From Acidobacteriota bacterium (GTDB lineage: Bacteria > Acidobacteriota > Terriglobia > Bryobacterales > Bryobacteraceae), in contig VFZX01000045.1 of NCBI GenBank assembly GCA_016871015.1, positions 1-32,342 of the forward strand: 32,342 nt of DNA, given 5' to 3'. The position numbers and the translations under genes were made by a program. Shown here piece after piece: positions 25,691 through 32,342 of the stretch. The notes beneath the pieces are model-generated. The model did not search any database. It had not been told where the DNA came from and saw only the letters and a list, made by a program, of their open reading frames with translations. Each line of letters opens with the position of its first letter. The stretch's first letter is position 1.

Positions 25691-27625
25691 TCAACTCCTG
25701 CGGCGGTTCGGAAGGTTCGACTTGCCGTCCCAAATGATCGTGCAGCCGGGCAGCGCCTGTTTGATTTGTGCCAGGGCCTCTTCGCCCACCAGCGTGTGGT
25801 AAAGATTCAGCCGCTTCAGGCCGGAGAGCTGCGTCAACACCCCCACCGCCTTGCCGGTGATCAGCGTGCTGTCGAGACTCAGCTCCAGCAGCCCGGACAG
25901 CGCCGCCAGCGGAGCCAGGCCCTCGTCGCGCACCTCGGCATAATCGATCAGCAGAGTCCGCAGGCTCTTGATCCTGCCCAGCGCCGCCATGCCCTTGTCG
26001 CTGATCCTGGTCCGGACCAGGTCGAGCGTTTCGAGTTCCGGCAGCCCGGCGATCGATTCGAGCGCCGCGTCCGTGTGGCGCGCATCGCGTAGCACGAGCA
26101 CCCGCAGCCCGGTGAGCTTGGCCAGGCCCTTGAGTCCGGAGTCGGTGAGATCGGTTGACTGCAAGTCAAGCTCGCGCACCTGTTGCAGCGCCTCGATCCG
26201 GGCCCCATCGGCGATATCGGTGGCGGCTAGGGACAGCTTCCGCAGCTTGGGAAGCGTGCCAAGCCGCTCGACTGCGGAGCTTGAAACGGGCGATCCGTGA
26301 AAGTCCAGTTCCTCGAGCGCCTGCAGCGACTCGATCCCCGTTCCTTCGACGTAGGTGTTCCGCACGGTCAGCTTGCGCAGCTTCGGCAGGGCCTTGAGAG
26401 CCGCGATTCCGGCGTCGGACACCGATGTGCTCGAGAGGTTCAATTCCTCGATGCTGGCCAGGCGCGCGATGTGGGCCACGCCCGCGTCCCCTATCTCCGT
26501 ACCGGGCAGATCCAGCCGCCTGATGGCCCCCAGGTCCGCCAGCTTCACCAGTTGCGCATCGGTCACCGCCGACCCGGCCAGGAACACCGCGTTCCCCGCG
26601 CGCCGTCCGCCGAGCGCCGCAAGCCAGGCATCACCACGCAACGCCGCCGCATCCCGCGCCGCTTTCGGACGCGACGCGAGCTCCAGGTGCTGCACGCGCA
26701 CCGATGGAAGTGCAGCCGTCAGCGACTCAACCCCGCCGCGCGTCACGCGGCTGTACCGCAGATCCACCGCCGCGAGCTTGCGGAGCTGGTGCAGGGGTGC
26801 GAGTCCGGCGTTGGTCACGCGGGTCCGGTAGAGGTTCAGCTCTTCGAGGTGTTTCATTCCGGACAGGAAGGCGATGTCGGCGTCGCCGATTGGCAGCCCC
26901 ATCAGGTTCAGTTTCCTGAGTCCGGTGAGGCTCTGCAAGTGCGCGAGTCCCGCGCCCGTCACCACCGTGCCGTGGATGTCGAGGTCCTCAAGCTTGGCCA
27001 TTCCGGCCAGAACCTGCATCCCGGCGTCGGTGACCGCCGTGTCGCCGATCCACAACCGCCTCATGTCCGCCATCCCCGCCAGATTCTTTAACCCCGCGTC
27101 GTCGAACGGACACAGCGTGCAATCGAACGCCTGCAATTGGCGGAACGGCTCGAGCGTATGTCCCTGGACCCCGGATTGCCGCAAAACCAGCTCACGCATC
27201 CCGGTGAGCCCTTTGATCTCCGTCAGACCTGCGTCTCGGAACCGGATATTGTCAAGGAAGTGATAGCCAAAGGTAATCGCTTCGAGCGTCGCGATCGGAG
27301 CCAGGTACTTCAGGTCCTTGCTTCCATCCCGTCCGCTGTCGGCGTTGCGATTCCAGAACGGACCTCCAAGGTGCAGCTCCCGCAGCGCCCGGAGTCCGGT
27401 CAGGCGCTCCAGGTCCGGTGGATCCGCGTTGACACCCACCCAGTCGAGCACCACAACATCGAAGTCGCCCGCCGGAAGCTGAGAGATGTCGTGCAACCGG
27501 ACGGACTGGCCTTGCAGGACCACCCTGCCGCCCATGGTCAGCGTCCACTCCGCCACCCGGCGGTCGGCTGTACCCGCCCATAGCGCGGTACAAGTCAGAA
27601 TCAGCGCGAGTGTCCGGGTCCGCAT
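25691..27625 (-). CDS. Secreted leucine-rich-repeat protein (long)
   Basis: This 644-residue secreted protein has a signal peptide (MRTRTLALILTCTALWAGTA). An N-terminal region (about 22-65) with strands such as GRVVLQGQSV caps the solenoid. From about residue 66 to the end are more than 20 repeats of about 24 residues with the consensus L-x-x-L-R-x-L-x-L-x-x-T-x-I-T-D-A-G-L. The array is interrupted near residues 310-350 by an Ala/Arg-rich segment (SRPKAARDAAALRGD) without Leu periodicity, then resumes. The role is probably binding at the cell surface or in the periplasm. No partner domains (cytochrome c, kinase) are present, though such fusions exist in relatives. It has a TATGAT box 8 bases before the ATG and heads a two-gene operon. 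Confidence 0.82.
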   Translation of the reverse strand: MRTRTLALILTCTALWAGTADRRVAEWTLTMGGRVVLQGQSVRLHDISQLPAGDFDVVVLDWVGVNADPPDLERLTGLRALRELHLGGPFWNRNADSGRDGSKDLKYLAPIATLEAITFGYHFLDNIRFRDAGLTEIKGLTGMRELVLRQSGVQGHTLEPFRQLQAFDCTLCPFDDAGLKNLAGMADMRRLWIGDTAVTDAGMQVLAGMAKLEDLDIHGTVVTGAGLAHLQSLTGLRKLNLMGLPIGDADIAFLSGMKHLEELNLYRTRVTNAGLAPLHQLRKLAAVDLRYSRVTRGGVESLTAALPSVRVQHLELASRPKAARDAAALRGDAWLAALGGRRAGNAVFLAGSAVTDAQLVKLADLGAIRRLDLPGTEIGDAGVAHIARLASIEELNLSSTSVSDAGIAALKALPKLRKLTVRNTYVEGTGIESLQALEELDFHGSPVSSSAVERLGTLPKLRKLSLAATDIADGARIEALQQVRELDLQSTDLTDSGLKGLAKLTGLRVLVLRDARHTDAALESIAGLPELETLDLVRTRISDKGMAALGRIKSLRTLLIDYAEVRDEGLAPLAALSGLLELSLDSTLITGKAVGVLTQLSGLKRLNLYHTLVGEEALAQIKQALPGCTIIWDGKSNLPNRRRS

Positions 27626-27633
27626 CTCCCGCC

Positions 27634-27639
27634 ATCATA
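27634..27639 (-). promoter_or_regulatory. -10-like box TATGAT, 8 bases before ATG
   Basis: TATGAT (5 of 6) on the minus strand ends 8 bases before the ATG at 27625. GGGAG directly abuts the ATG and is too close to work as a normal Shine-Dalgarno sequence, so near-leaderless transcription is likely. Confidence 0.4.
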
Positions 27640-27806
27640 TCTCACGGGAAAACATAGCTCACGAAAAAAATCCGGCGGCGGCCGGCCCGGACGAGTCGCC
27701 CCGTCCGTTCCTCCTGAAATCCACGCCGCCGCCAGAAAAGAGGCCCGCCGCCGCTCCGAACGGCACGCGGGCATTCACCACGGGAATTTAGCGTTGTACC
27801 CTTATA

Positions 27807-27833
27807 GTGAAACTGGGCGAACTCCCGTTTCAC
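27807..27833 (-). terminator. Hairpin just downstream of the CHAT gene
   Basis: GTGAAAC-t-GGG (27807-27817) pairs with CCC-GTTTCAC (27824-27833), with a one-base bulge and a 6-base loop. That is ten base pairs, starting 17 bases after the CHAT stop. On the minus strand no T-run follows, so it is not a textbook intrinsic terminator; it may stabilise the 3' end or assist termination. A smaller stem (27832-27836 with 27840-27844) overlaps it and is followed by a T-run on the plus strand. Confidence 0.4.
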
Positions 27834-27849
27834 GTCCCTGACGTTTTTC

Positions 27850-30234
27850 TTAAAAAATTTCGGCCGAGTAGTGGATCAGCGGCGCCCAGTACCAGGGCTT
27901 AGCCGGATTCCCGCCGTTCTTCAGAAACGACAGCTTTGCTTCCCGCAGTGCCCGTGACGGCGTGGCTCCCGCGCGCAATCCCACATAGAAGCGCTCCATC
28001 AAGACCGGTGCCGCGTCCTGGGAGACATCCCAGATTCCGGCGGCGACCGATCCGGCTCCGGCGTGCAGGAACGCCCACGCGAATCCGAGCAGTCCTTCGC
28101 CCCGGACGGCGGTCTCACCAGCCGCCCGGCACCCGGACAGCGTGACCAGGCGCGCGTTGAGCTTTCTCTCCGCGATGTCGCGTGCATACAGGCGCGTCCC
28201 GGACAGGATCACGCCCGAGTCCAGCGGCACGTTCGGATTGCTCAGTGCATGGGCGGCGAAATGGATGTGGGTGAATCCTTCGAGGTTGGTCCGCGCGTAA
28301 GCCTCAGCCGAGGCTTCAGCGCCGGTCAAGCGCACGCTCTGCCCGGCTTCGAACGTGCCCGCCACCGCACGCACCTCTTCCGGCCCACGCGACAGCACGC
28401 CGAACTCCGGCTCCGACTGTAGGGGATCCCCGATCAGCAACAGCCGGCGGGGGCCCGGCCCAGGTCCGGCGGCCCTGACACTACTCAACGACGGCGCCAC
28501 GGTGATCGAAGCCTCCTCGATCCAGTAGCGCCGCGGCTGTCCCACCGGCAACGTCTCGAAATTGAGGTTCCACAGCGGACCATCCGGCACGATGACCACC
28601 TGTTGCCCAGGCCCGATCTCCTGCCACACCGGATCTCCCACTGCGTCCGCCAGTTTCCAACTCGCCGAACCGGGCATCTCCCGCGGATTCCGCTGCGACA
28701 GGATCAGTTTTTGGTGCCGTGCGACCAACGCCCGGATTTCGGCTTCGGGCGGGAGCTTGATCCGCCGCCAGCCGCGCGCGGTGATCACGTCGGCGTGCGA
28801 CCCCGCGGGCGCGACCCAATAGGAGACCAGCGCCACTCCCGAGCCACGTGCCAACGTCTGCAGTCCCGCTGGAGTCGCGCCCCGCGCCAGTCCCGGCAAG
28901 CTGCGCGCGCGGCTCGCCTCGATCACGCGCAGCGAACCGGCGAGATCGCCTTGTCCCGCGAGCAGTTCCTGGAGCCGCTGGTAGGGTTCGAACACCGGAC
29001 TCAGAAACGCGGTGGATGCATCCAGCGACTCGGTCCTGCCGTGCAGCGACTCGATGTCCCGGATCGCGGCCTCGAAGTGATTCCGCGCCTTTTTGGGCTC
29101 CGCGTTCTGCAGCAACCGGCCGAGCCGGTTATGGCTTGACCATCGAATCAAGGCTCTGGGCTCGGCTGCGGTGTGGAGTTGGAGCAACTCCACCGCGCGC
29201 TTCGGGTCGCCACTGGCTTCGGCCACGTGGGCCTCGGCCCGGATCAAGTCCCGCTTGGTTGCGCCGTCCACCTTGTCCGCCAGTGCCTGAGCCTGTGCCA
29301 GCGCCGCCCGTACCGCGTCAATTTCGCCCAGGGACGACAGGACCAGCACCCGGTTGGACAGATAGATCATCTCGGACCGCTGCGCTTGGACCGTCCGCGC
29401 CTGTCCGACGGCCTGGTCGTAGAAGCGCGCCGCTTCCTTCAGGTTCCCCATGCGGTAGTGGATATTGCCCAGGTCGCCGAGCCCTTCGGCCAGATCGGCA
29501 CCGGCACCGGCTCTGGTTTCGAGGTCGATCGCCTCTTGGCGCGCCCGGAGCGCTTCCGGAAACTGGCCTGACCTGGCGAGCGCATGGGCAAGGTTGCCGA
29601 GCAGCAACGCCCGGAATCCATCGGCGTCCCGTTGTGGCAGCAACTCCAGGCCTTGCCGCAGCACCCGCGCCGCCGCATCGAAACGCTCGCCGGAGAGCAG
29701 CAGCGCCGCCTCGCCGAACAGACAGAGCGCCTCCCGGACCCGGTCGCCGCTGGCGCGCGCGAGATCCCGCGCTTCCCGGTAGGTGGAGCTGGCGCGCTGG
29801 TTGTCCTCGCGCATCCGTTCGGCGCGGCCGCGGCCGAGCAGCGCATCGATCTGTTCGGGCCGCGAGTTCAATGACCGGGACCGGGCCGCCAACTCGCCGA
29901 ACCGGGCTGTCAATGCCGTGGCATCCACTCCGGGTGAGCGGAGTGCGATGGTCGCGCGCAAGCGGTCCCGGCGTAGTGCGGATAGCGGATCCGCCAGTGC
30001 CGGAGCCGAGTCGAGGATGCGCGCCGCATCCTGCACGGATCCGCGGCGCAGCTTCAACTCCGCGCGCAGCAGAAGGGCCGGCCAGCCATCGCAATTCCGG
30101 CACTGGTCCAGGCGCTTCTCGGCGGCGGCGAAGTTGCCGGCGCGGAAGAGGCGTTCACTTTCGGCTAGGGGGTGACCGGAGGGGGAGCAGGTGCAGAGGA
30201 GGAGGAAAAGTGCAAGCAGTCCGCTCCGGCGCAT
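27850..30234 (-). CDS. TPR-CHAT domain protein (caspase-like protease), probable lipoprotein
   Basis: The product has 794 residues. The N-terminus has a hydrophobic segment ending in LLLCTCSPSG; Cys14 or Cys16 could be lipidated, though the lipobox is imperfect. Residues about 25-400 are helical repeats of TPR type, clearest at 251-284 (GLGDLGNIHYRMGNLKEAARFYDQAV). The C-terminal CHAT domain (about 510-790) has the His-Cys dyad: His662 in HFAAHAL and Cys702 in VTLSGCRAAGE, with EGLLGFAWAFLHAGAGSV after it. CHAT proteins are caspase/separase-like cysteine proteases; TPR-CHAT includes the Craspase protease of type III-E CRISPR. It is the last gene of a run with an ECF sigma factor, an anti-sigma factor and an unknown protein, 74 bases after the latter. 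Confidence 0.9.
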   Translation of the reverse strand: MRRSGLLALFLLLCTCSPSGHPLAESERLFRAGNFAAAEKRLDQCRNCDGWPALLLRAELKLRRGSVQDAARILDSAPALADPLSALRRDRLRATIALRSPGVDATALTARFGELAARSRSLNSRPEQIDALLGRGRAERMREDNQRASSTYREARDLARASGDRVREALCLFGEAALLLSGERFDAAARVLRQGLELLPQRDADGFRALLLGNLAHALARSGQFPEALRARQEAIDLETRAGAGADLAEGLGDLGNIHYRMGNLKEAARFYDQAVGQARTVQAQRSEMIYLSNRVLVLSSLGEIDAVRAALAQAQALADKVDGATKRDLIRAEAHVAEASGDPKRAVELLQLHTAAEPRALIRWSSHNRLGRLLQNAEPKKARNHFEAAIRDIESLHGRTESLDASTAFLSPVFEPYQRLQELLAGQGDLAGSLRVIEASRARSLPGLARGATPAGLQTLARGSGVALVSYWVAPAGSHADVITARGWRRIKLPPEAEIRALVARHQKLILSQRNPREMPGSASWKLADAVGDPVWQEIGPGQQVVIVPDGPLWNLNFETLPVGQPRRYWIEEASITVAPSLSSVRAAGPGPGPRRLLLIGDPLQSEPEFGVLSRGPEEVRAVAGTFEAGQSVRLTGAEASAEAYARTNLEGFTHIHFAAHALSNPNVPLDSGVILSGTRLYARDIAERKLNARLVTLSGCRAAGETAVRGEGLLGFAWAFLHAGAGSVAAGIWDVSQDAAPVLMERFYVGLRAGATPSRALREAKLSFLKNGGNPAKPWYWAPLIHYSAEIF

Positions 30235-30308
30235 TCAGATATTGTCCAACAAGAATACCGGCCAGCCTGCAAGATTCCCTCCGCATCCGCCACCGCGGTA
30301 ACGCCAGC

Positions 30309-31160
30309 TTATGGATACTCGTGCTGGCCGCCCGATCCCTCGCCAGCGGTGGAGTCTCCGCCGTCCGGTGACCCAAGCTCTACGCGCAGCATGGAGATCC
30401 GCCGCGTGAACCGGCTCAGCATCACCTCTCCGAAGTGGATGACGCCAAAGTCCGGAAACACGACTGAGTTGCCATGAATGGCGACCCCGGGGAGCGGCGC
30501 TCCAGCCCATTCAATCTTGTCTACGACTGTTGCCGCCGTCATCCCGTACGCCTTCGGGAACATCCTGGGACCCCCGGCCGCCAATGGCACAGGCGGAATC
30601 ACCATGTGTCCATACCGCTGATAGAACTGCTCGTCCTGTTCGTAGGCTTGGGCCAACTGATCGGAGGTGGCTTTCAGCGCCTCGGGCGCCAGCGTCACCG
30701 CAAGCTTTGCCACGCCGTCAAGCACCACTCCGGTGATGGAGGTAGCCACGGTGAACGATGTGGGCAGATTCGAGCGTGCGATGCTGTTGATCTCGAGATT
30801 CAAGGATCCGATACTGAGCGTGCGCACACTCAAAGGTCCACGGTTGACGTATGTCAACCCTTCCACCTGGCAGACGATTTTCGCCGCGATCGGCGACGGA
30901 TTCGCATTCCAATTTCCGAACGTGAATTGAGCGGCCGTTTCCCGGTCCCCGAAGTCTCCCTCGACCATCGAGTAGACCCGGTCAAACCGGATCATGCCGC
31001 CGTGGAAACTTCCGTTCTTCACCTCGCCCTCGGCCGTTCCCCCTGTTATTGGCAGCGCCACCGAAGCCTGTACGGGCACGTTGACTTCCAAGGGCCTCCG
31101 AATGCGCGCACTCAGCCCGCACGCATGCGCCCCAAAATACTTCCGATTCGGTTCTGGCAT
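30309..31160 (-). CDS. Unknown protein between anti-sigma and TPR-CHAT genes
   Basis: This 283-residue protein has no signal peptide or transmembrane segment. It is rich in beta-strand patterns with Val, Thr and Gly (for example VPVQASVALPITGGTAEGEV and TSITGVVLDGVAKLAVTL), followed by a short helical part (about 165-185) and more strands. The C-terminal tail is Gly/Ser/Asp-rich (SPDGGDSTAGEGSGGQ) and probably disordered. The GLSA...P-x-x-GGT pattern faintly recalls choice-of-anchor-type extracellular proteins, but no export signal is present, so I leave it unnamed. The start is strongly supported by AGGAGG 3 bases upstream. It lies 18 bases after the anti-sigma gene. It could be the substrate or effector of the CHAT protease; this is speculation from gene order. 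Confidence 0.7.
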   Translation of the reverse strand: MPEPNRKYFGAHACGLSARIRRPLEVNVPVQASVALPITGGTAEGEVKNGSFHGGMIRFDRVYSMVEGDFGDRETAAQFTFGNWNANPSPIAAKIVCQVEGLTYVNRGPLSVRTLSIGSLNLEINSIARSNLPTSFTVATSITGVVLDGVAKLAVTLAPEALKATSDQLAQAYEQDEQFYQRYGHMVIPPVPLAAGGPRMFPKAYGMTAATVVDKIEWAGAPLPGVAIHGNSVVFPDFGVIHFGEVMLSRFTRRISMLRVELGSPDGGDSTAGEGSGGQHEYP

Positions 31161-31178
31161 ATCCCTCCTATGCTCTGA

Positions 31179-31817
31179 TTAACGGACGACGAACGGATGA
31201 CGCGTCGTCTTCCCGGACACAGCCTTCAGCACGGCGACGTACCGGCCTGACTGGATCGTATCCCCTGGCAACTGAATCCCCAACTGCGTACTCGTCTGGT
31301 CTCCTCGAACTGCGAGCTTCCCCCCTGCGAGGGGGTTTCCATCTGGTGTACCGTCCGGCTTAGCCCGGTGAACCGCCCAAGTGACCGGGCCCTCTTCGTC
31401 CGGCAGGTCCAGTGCCAGGAGAAAAAACGCCTGGCCAGCCTGCCGCTCGATCGCAACCGGAGCTCCGAGAGTCTCCGGTGCCGCCGGAATGAGAAGCGCA
31501 GCCGCGGGCACCACCCTTGCCCCCGGCGTAAAAGACCACGTAAGGAAAGCCCCTGCCGCCGCAGCCGCGATCGCCACCGGAATCGATCTCCGGATCCTGC
31601 CGGGAAACCCGACCACCGGAGCCAGCCTCGCCATGGGTGCCTGATTCCGCAGCACATCCTTGAGGTTGGCCTCAAAGACAGCGGACTCTTGAACCACGCG
31701 GCTGCACTCCGTGCAATCAAAGAGATGCGCTTCAAATTCCTCGCACTCGGCCGGGTTCAGATCCCCGAAAGAATACCGTTCGGCAAACCTGTCACGCGAG
31801 GCGGTCTGGTGGTCCAT
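31179..31817 (-). CDS. Membrane-bound zinc-finger anti-sigma factor
   Basis: The product has 212 residues. The N-terminal cytoplasmic part has the zf-HC2/ZAS-type motif His31-x3-Cys35-x2-Cys38 (EAHLFDCTECSRV) after a helix with AECEEFE. One transmembrane segment is at about 79-97 (IPVAIAAAAAGAFLTW). The extracytoplasmic part (about 98-212) has beta-sandwich patterns such as EEGPVTWAVHRA and PGDTIQSGRYVAVLKAV, resembling anti-sigma sensor domains. Such proteins hold an ECF sigma factor inactive until a signal triggers release, often by proteolysis. The gene starts 23 bases after the stop of the sigma factor gene, with AGGA about 6 bases before its ATG, consistent with co-transcription. Confidence 0.85.
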   Translation of the reverse strand: MDHQTASRDRFAERYSFGDLNPAECEEFEAHLFDCTECSRVVQESAVFEANLKDVLRNQAPMARLAPVVGFPGRIRRSIPVAIAAAAAGAFLTWSFTPGARVVPAAALLIPAAPETLGAPVAIERQAGQAFFLLALDLPDEEGPVTWAVHRAKPDGTPDGNPLAGGKLAVRGDQTSTQLGIQLPGDTIQSGRYVAVLKAVSGKTTRHPFVVR

Positions 31818-31840
31818 GCTTTCCTAGATGAATAGTGAAA

Positions 31841-32342
31841 TCACCACTGAATCCGTATCATGATTAACAAAAAAATCCCGGCTGCCTGGAAGGATCCTCC
31901 CCGCAGCTCCGCGCGGAAGCGGTTCCGTGCCCGGAAGATCAGAACACGGAGATAGTCCCGGCTGATCCCCATCCTCTCGCAGACTTGATCCCGGTCTTCC
32001 TCATCCAGGAAAACCGCCCGCAGCACCGCCTGATCGCTTGCGGACAGCGTTTGGATCAGCAGCGTCACTGCTCTCCGGCGCTCGGCGGTCACCATCGCGG
32101 CCTCTGGCAAGGGACTCAGGTCGGCGTACTCTTCGAACGTGTCCTGCACCGCTCTGGCCCGGCTATCGTGCCGCACACGCTCCATCAGCACGTTCCCGCA
32201 GACCGCGTTGACGAAGGCGCCGAGCGCACCTGCGTTGTCCAGCTTCTGGTGCTTCTTCAGGTACGCCAGGACCCGCACATACGTCTCCTGGATGACGTCG
32301 AGCCGCTCTTCCTGGCGGACCCCTCGATTGCGCAACTTAGAG
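31841..32342 (-). CDS. ECF-type RNA polymerase sigma factor (5' end outside window)
   Basis: The reading frame is open to the window edge, so the N-terminus is missing; a TTG at 32335 is unlikely to be the start because sigma region 2 is already under way. Region 2 shows RLDVIQETYVRVLAYL and a later promoter-contact helix. Region 4 (LSASDQAVLRAVFLDEEDRDQVCERMGISRDYLRVLIFRARNRFR) has the helix-turn-helix of ECF sigma factors. The C-terminus ends in an unusual hydrophobic tail (AAGIFLLIMIRIQW), encoded next to a run of seven Ts (minus strand). The cognate anti-sigma gene follows. It probably directs transcription of this operon and other genes. Confidence 0.85.
   Translation of the reverse strand, partial: SKLRNRGVRQEERLDVIQETYVRVLAYLKKHQKLDNAGALGAFVNAVCGNVLMERVRHDSRARAVQDTFEEYADLSPLPEAAMVTAERRRAVTLLIQTLSASDQAVLRAVFLDEEDRDQVCERMGISRDYLRVLIFRARNRFRAELRGGSFQAAGIFLLIMIRIQW

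Larger units (their letters stand above)
27626..27849. other. 224-base intergenic region between LRR and CHAT operons
   Basis: This is the longest gap in the window. It holds the LRR promoter box at 27634-27639 and the hairpin at 27807-27833. Between them are GC-rich stretches (for example 27672-27700) with short self-complementary pieces but nothing I can name. A 63-codon frame on the minus strand (27642-27833) has an Arg/Gly-rich composition and overlaps the hairpin; I do not regard it as a gene. Confidence 0.5.

Noticed and set aside
27642-27833. 63-codon minus-strand frame between the LRR and CHAT genes
   Set aside because: Arg-rich, no ribosome-binding site, overlaps the hairpin region; more likely non-coding.
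28848-30371. Long antisense frame (about 507 codons) over the TPR-CHAT gene
   Set aside because: Arg/Pro-rich product with no domain, opposite a well-supported gene; expected from high G+C content.

Overview
The window looks like a chromosomal segment of an Acidobacteriota bacterium, most likely of the Bryobacter/Solibacter branch. This is inferred from high G+C content, a large TonB-receptor-type barrel of the acidobacterial style, paralogous PQQ-propeller proteins with EF-hand inserts, secreted leucine-rich-repeat proteins, hopanoid-type HpnE, and housekeeping genes (tilS, ftsH, P-II, amtB) mixed with many secreted proteins of unknown function. I see no tRNA, rRNA, CRISPR array, insertion sequence or phage gene. 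Genes are packed very tightly: several convergent pairs share or abut stop codons, several same-strand pairs overlap by 1-4 bases, and no gene-free stretch exceeds about 225 bases.

Layout. 145-3776: a small secreted protein, a PQQ propeller with an EF-hand insert, and a minus-strand run kdsC-like / ACT-DUF5612-like / histidine phosphatase. 3806-7104: tilS-ftsH, overlapping by 4 bases. 7105-12307: a minus-strand run (CPBP protease-like membrane protein, fused anthranilate synthase TrpE-TrpG, a Cys/His-rich membrane protein, a 35-residue membrane peptide, hpnE, and a small secreted transthyretin-like protein). 12306-16289: a secreted protein, the amtB / P-II ammonium module, and a vanadium haloperoxidase homologue starting at TTG. 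16296-20775: a coupled minus-strand operon of an outer-membrane barrel, a VWA-like secreted protein and a membrane-anchored coiled-coil protein. 20835-24852: a second PQQ/EF-hand propeller, a GMC flavin oxidoreductase with a four-Cys motif and a Tat-exported aldo/keto reductase. 24837-27625: two secreted LRR proteins. 27850-32342: an ECF sigma factor (cut by the window end), a zinc-finger anti-sigma factor, an unknown protein and a TPR-CHAT caspase-like protease.

How the genes may work together. The divergent barrel/VWA/coiled-coil operon and the propeller/GMC/aldo-keto operon look like one envelope locus for uptake and oxidation of an organic substrate, but the substrate cannot be read from sequence. 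AmtB and P-II form the standard ammonium uptake/sensing pair. The sigma/anti-sigma/unknown/TPR-CHAT run is the most interesting unit: its parts match the logic of a protease that controls a sigma factor, as in Craspase systems, but without any CRISPR component here.

Start sites. At least five genes (at 145, 1982, 7482, 23899 and 27625) have a TANNNT box only 6-8 bases before the start codon, suggesting leaderless or nearly leaderless transcripts. Others (at 14525, 14910, 17090, 25685 and 31160) have clear Shine-Dalgarno sequences.
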